Part shown: positions 7,015-8,328 of the stretch, piece by piece
Numbering within the stretch: position 1 is the stretch's first letter
Layout: the number at the start of each line of letters is the position of its first letter
Assembly: GCA_046086225.1 (NCBI GenBank)
Contig: JBJSXF010000145.1
Coordinates: forward strand, 1-8,328
DNA: 8,328 bases
Reading direction: 5' to 3'
Origin: JBJSXF01 sp046086225
GTDB taxonomy: Bacteria; Actinomycetota; Acidimicrobiia; IMCC26256; PALSA-610
Translations under genes and position numbers: made by a program
The notes under the pieces: generated by a model
What the model was told of the DNA's origin: nothing
Databases searched by the model: none
What the model saw: only the letters and a program-made list of their open reading frames with translations

Positions 7015-7956
7015 GTGGCGGATGCACCCGATCGCGTCGAGCGCGTGCTCGACCTGCTGATGACGCTGCTGGAGACCTCTCGTCCCCTGAGCCGCGAAGA
7101 CATCTTCGAGAAGTTCAAGGCCATCGGGGCCTACCCCGAATCCCCCGAAGCAGCCCGGCGGGCCTTCGAGCGCGACAAGGAGACCTTGCGCGCCCTCGGC
7201 GTACCGATCCACTCCCAACCCGTCGGTGACGGTTCGGTCACGGGCTACCGGGTGCGGCCCGACGATTATTACCTCCCCGATCTCGGTCTCGACGAGGCCG
7301 AGACTGCCGCGCTGCGAGTGGCCCTCAACGCCGTTTCCCTCGGCGCGGACGCCGGTGTCGATGCGCTCCTGAAGCTCGGCACCTCGGCGATCGGTTCGCC
7401 GGTACCGCTCGCCGCGCTCGCCGCCGCGCCCGCGCTCCCGGACGTCTTCGAGGCCCAGCGGCGTCGCTGCGTCGTCACCTACACCTATCGGGGAGCGGTC
7501 CGCCGGCTCGAGCCGTACGGTCTCGCGGTTCGTCGGGGCTGCTGGTACGTCGTCGGTCGGGACGTCGACCGCGACGCCATCCGGTCGTTCCGGGCCGATC
7601 GGATGGGGGAGGAGGTCACCGTGGGCCCGCCGGGTGCCTTCACACCGCCGGCCGACTTCGCTCCGGGCGAGCACATCGAGGACCGGGCCTGGATGTTCGG
7701 CGACGACCCGATCGTGTCGGTGCGGATCCGCATCGATGCCGCGGCCGTCCCCCTCGTGCTCGGAGAGCTCGGCGAAGACGTGGCAGTCATCGCCGAGGAA
7801 TCCGACGGAGCAGTGGAGGTCGAGGTCGCGGCTTCCGCCCCCGCGGCGCTCCGCACCTCCCTCCTCGGCTTCCGGGACTCGGTCGAGGTGCTCGGTCCTC
7901 CTGAGCAGCGCGCCGCGATGATCGAGACGCTGCGATCCTTCGGGGAGCCGGCGTGA
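7015..7956 (+). CDS. pafB: PafB, WYL-domain transcription regulator
   Basis: PafB and PafC together form the PafBC activator, which in mycobacteria turns on many DNA-damage genes independently of LexA. Although linked to pafA, it is not needed for pupylation. The 313 residues have the expected order. A winged helix-turn-helix at about 1-85 includes FERDKETLRALGVPI at 51-65, a PafB-type signature, followed by GYRVRPDDYYLP at 78-89. A WYL domain at about 143-205 has the core GCWYVVGRDVDRDAIRSFRADRM at 175-197; the name-giving motif reads Trp177-Tyr178-Val179 instead of WYL, and the ligand-contact arginines of RSFRADR are kept. A WCX-like C-terminal domain spans about 230-310. The GTG at 7015 gives a full N-terminal helix and follows a TANNNT hexamer by six bases. 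The stop overlaps the pafC start by GTGA. Confidence 0.93.
   Translation: MADAPDRVERVLDLLMTLLETSRPLSREDIFEKFKAIGAYPESPEAARRAFERDKETLRALGVPIHSQPVGDGSVTGYRVRPDDYYLPDLGLDEAETAALRVALNAVSLGADAGVDALLKLGTSAIGSPVPLAALAAAPALPDVFEAQRRRCVVTYTYRGAVRRLEPYGLAVRRGCWYVVGRDVDRDAIRSFRADRMGEEVTVGPPGAFTPPADFAPGEHIEDRAWMFGDDPIVSVRIRIDAAAVPLVLGELGEDVAVIAEESDGAVEVEVAASAPAALRTSLLGFRDSVEVLGPPEQRAAMIETLRSFGEPA
7942..7947 (+). promoter_or_regulatory. Shine-Dalgarno site of pafC inside pafB
   Basis: GGGGAG ends five bases before the overlapping GTG at 7953. It supports that start and coupled translation of the two regulator subunits. Confidence 0.65.
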
Positions 7957-8328
7957 GCCCCCGAGTTCCGGCCGAGAGCGAGATCCGCCGGATCCTGGCG
8001 ATGGTGCCGTGGATCCTCGCCCATCCGGGCTGCACCCGGGCCGAGATCGGAGCGCGGTTCGGCATTTCCGAATCGAGGGTCGTGGCCGACCTCCGCCGAA
8101 TCCTGCTCATCGGTGCGCCTCCGTTCGGCGGCGGCGACTACATCGACGTCATCGACGACGATGATGACGGGGGCGGGGTCACCATCCATCTCGGCGACGC
8201 GTTCCGACGACCGTTGCGGCTGCATCCGGCCGATGCGCTCCACGTGCTGGTCGCGGGCCGGGCCTTGTTGGGCGTCCCGGGCGCCGAGGCCGACGGCCCG
8301 CTGGCCTCGGCGCTCACCAAGATCGAAC
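7953..8328 (+). CDS. pafC: PafC, WYL-domain transcription regulator, N-terminal part (3' end outside window)
   Basis: PafC is the partner of PafB in the PafBC activator. The 125 visible codons run open to the window edge. Residues 8-60 are a winged helix-turn-helix (EIRRILAMVPWILAHPG, then RAEIGARFGISESRVVADLRRIL). A short acidic stretch follows, with five consecutive Asp at 68-72 next to DYIDVID, then VTIHLGDAFRRPLRLHPADAL at 76-96, the usual entry to the WYL domain, and LTKIE where the window stops. The WYL and WCX domains lie outside, so their integrity cannot be judged. The GTG start overlaps the pafB stop by four bases (GTGA) and has a GGGGAG Shine-Dalgarno site. Some actinobacteria fuse the two genes; here they are separate. 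Confidence 0.88.
   Translation, partial: MSPRVPAESEIRRILAMVPWILAHPGCTRAEIGARFGISESRVVADLRRILLIGAPPFGGGDYIDVIDDDDDGGGVTIHLGDAFRRPLRLHPADALHVLVAGRALLGVPGAEADGPLASALTKIE

Noticed and set aside
1167..7674. Very long minus-strand open frames (up to 758 codons at 5398-7674, also 1167-2663 and 3745-5349)
   Set aside because: They lie antisense to dop, pafA, DUF3866 and pafB, whose protein sequences are unmistakable. Long antisense frames are expected in GC-rich coding DNA, and their translations are Arg/Asp/Gly-rich with no recognisable domain.

Overview
The window is a compact, one-strand Pup-proteasome locus from a high-GC actinobacterium (about two thirds G+C by eye). The order is arc/mpa (3' part), dop, pup, prcB, prcA, pafA, a DUF3866-family gene, pafB, pafC (5' part). 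Nearly all of the window is coding. The gene set is diagnostic of Actinobacteria. Separate pafB and pafC, the DUF3866 gene between pafA and pafB, and a Pup ending in Glu suggest a deep-branching class such as Acidimicrobiia rather than Mycobacterium, but this placement is inference.

Layout. 2-1189: proteasomal AAA+ ATPase, missing its N-terminal coiled coil and most of the OB domains because the window begins inside the gene. 1239-2729: Dop. 2819-3016: Pup. 3041-3862 and 3859-4533: the 20S beta and alpha subunits, overlapping by ATGA. 4576-5934: PafA ligase. 5944-7005: DUF3866 protein of unknown function. 7015-7956 and 7953-8328: the WYL-domain regulators PafB and PafC, overlapping by GTGA; pafC runs off the window. 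No intergenic gap reaches 100 bases. I see no tRNA, rRNA, CRISPR or mobile element.

How the genes work together. PafA attaches the C-terminal Glu of Pup to substrate lysines. ARC recognises Pup, unfolds the substrate and feeds it into the PrcA7-PrcB7-PrcB7-PrcA7 core, docking through its C-terminal GQYL. Dop removes Pup. Because this Pup already ends in GGE, Dop's deamidase step is not needed here. PafB and PafC would form the DNA-damage-responsive transcription activator.

The most striking non-coding signal is a repeated start architecture. All four genes that start with GTG and lack a Shine-Dalgarno site (dop, pafA, DUF3866, pafB) have a TANNNT -10 hexamer exactly six bases before the GTG, as expected for leaderless transcripts. 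At two of these junctions the TAG stop codon of the upstream gene forms the first half of the hexamer. The other genes (pup, prcA, pafC) have Shine-Dalgarno sites. prcB has neither signal and probably depends on translation of pup.
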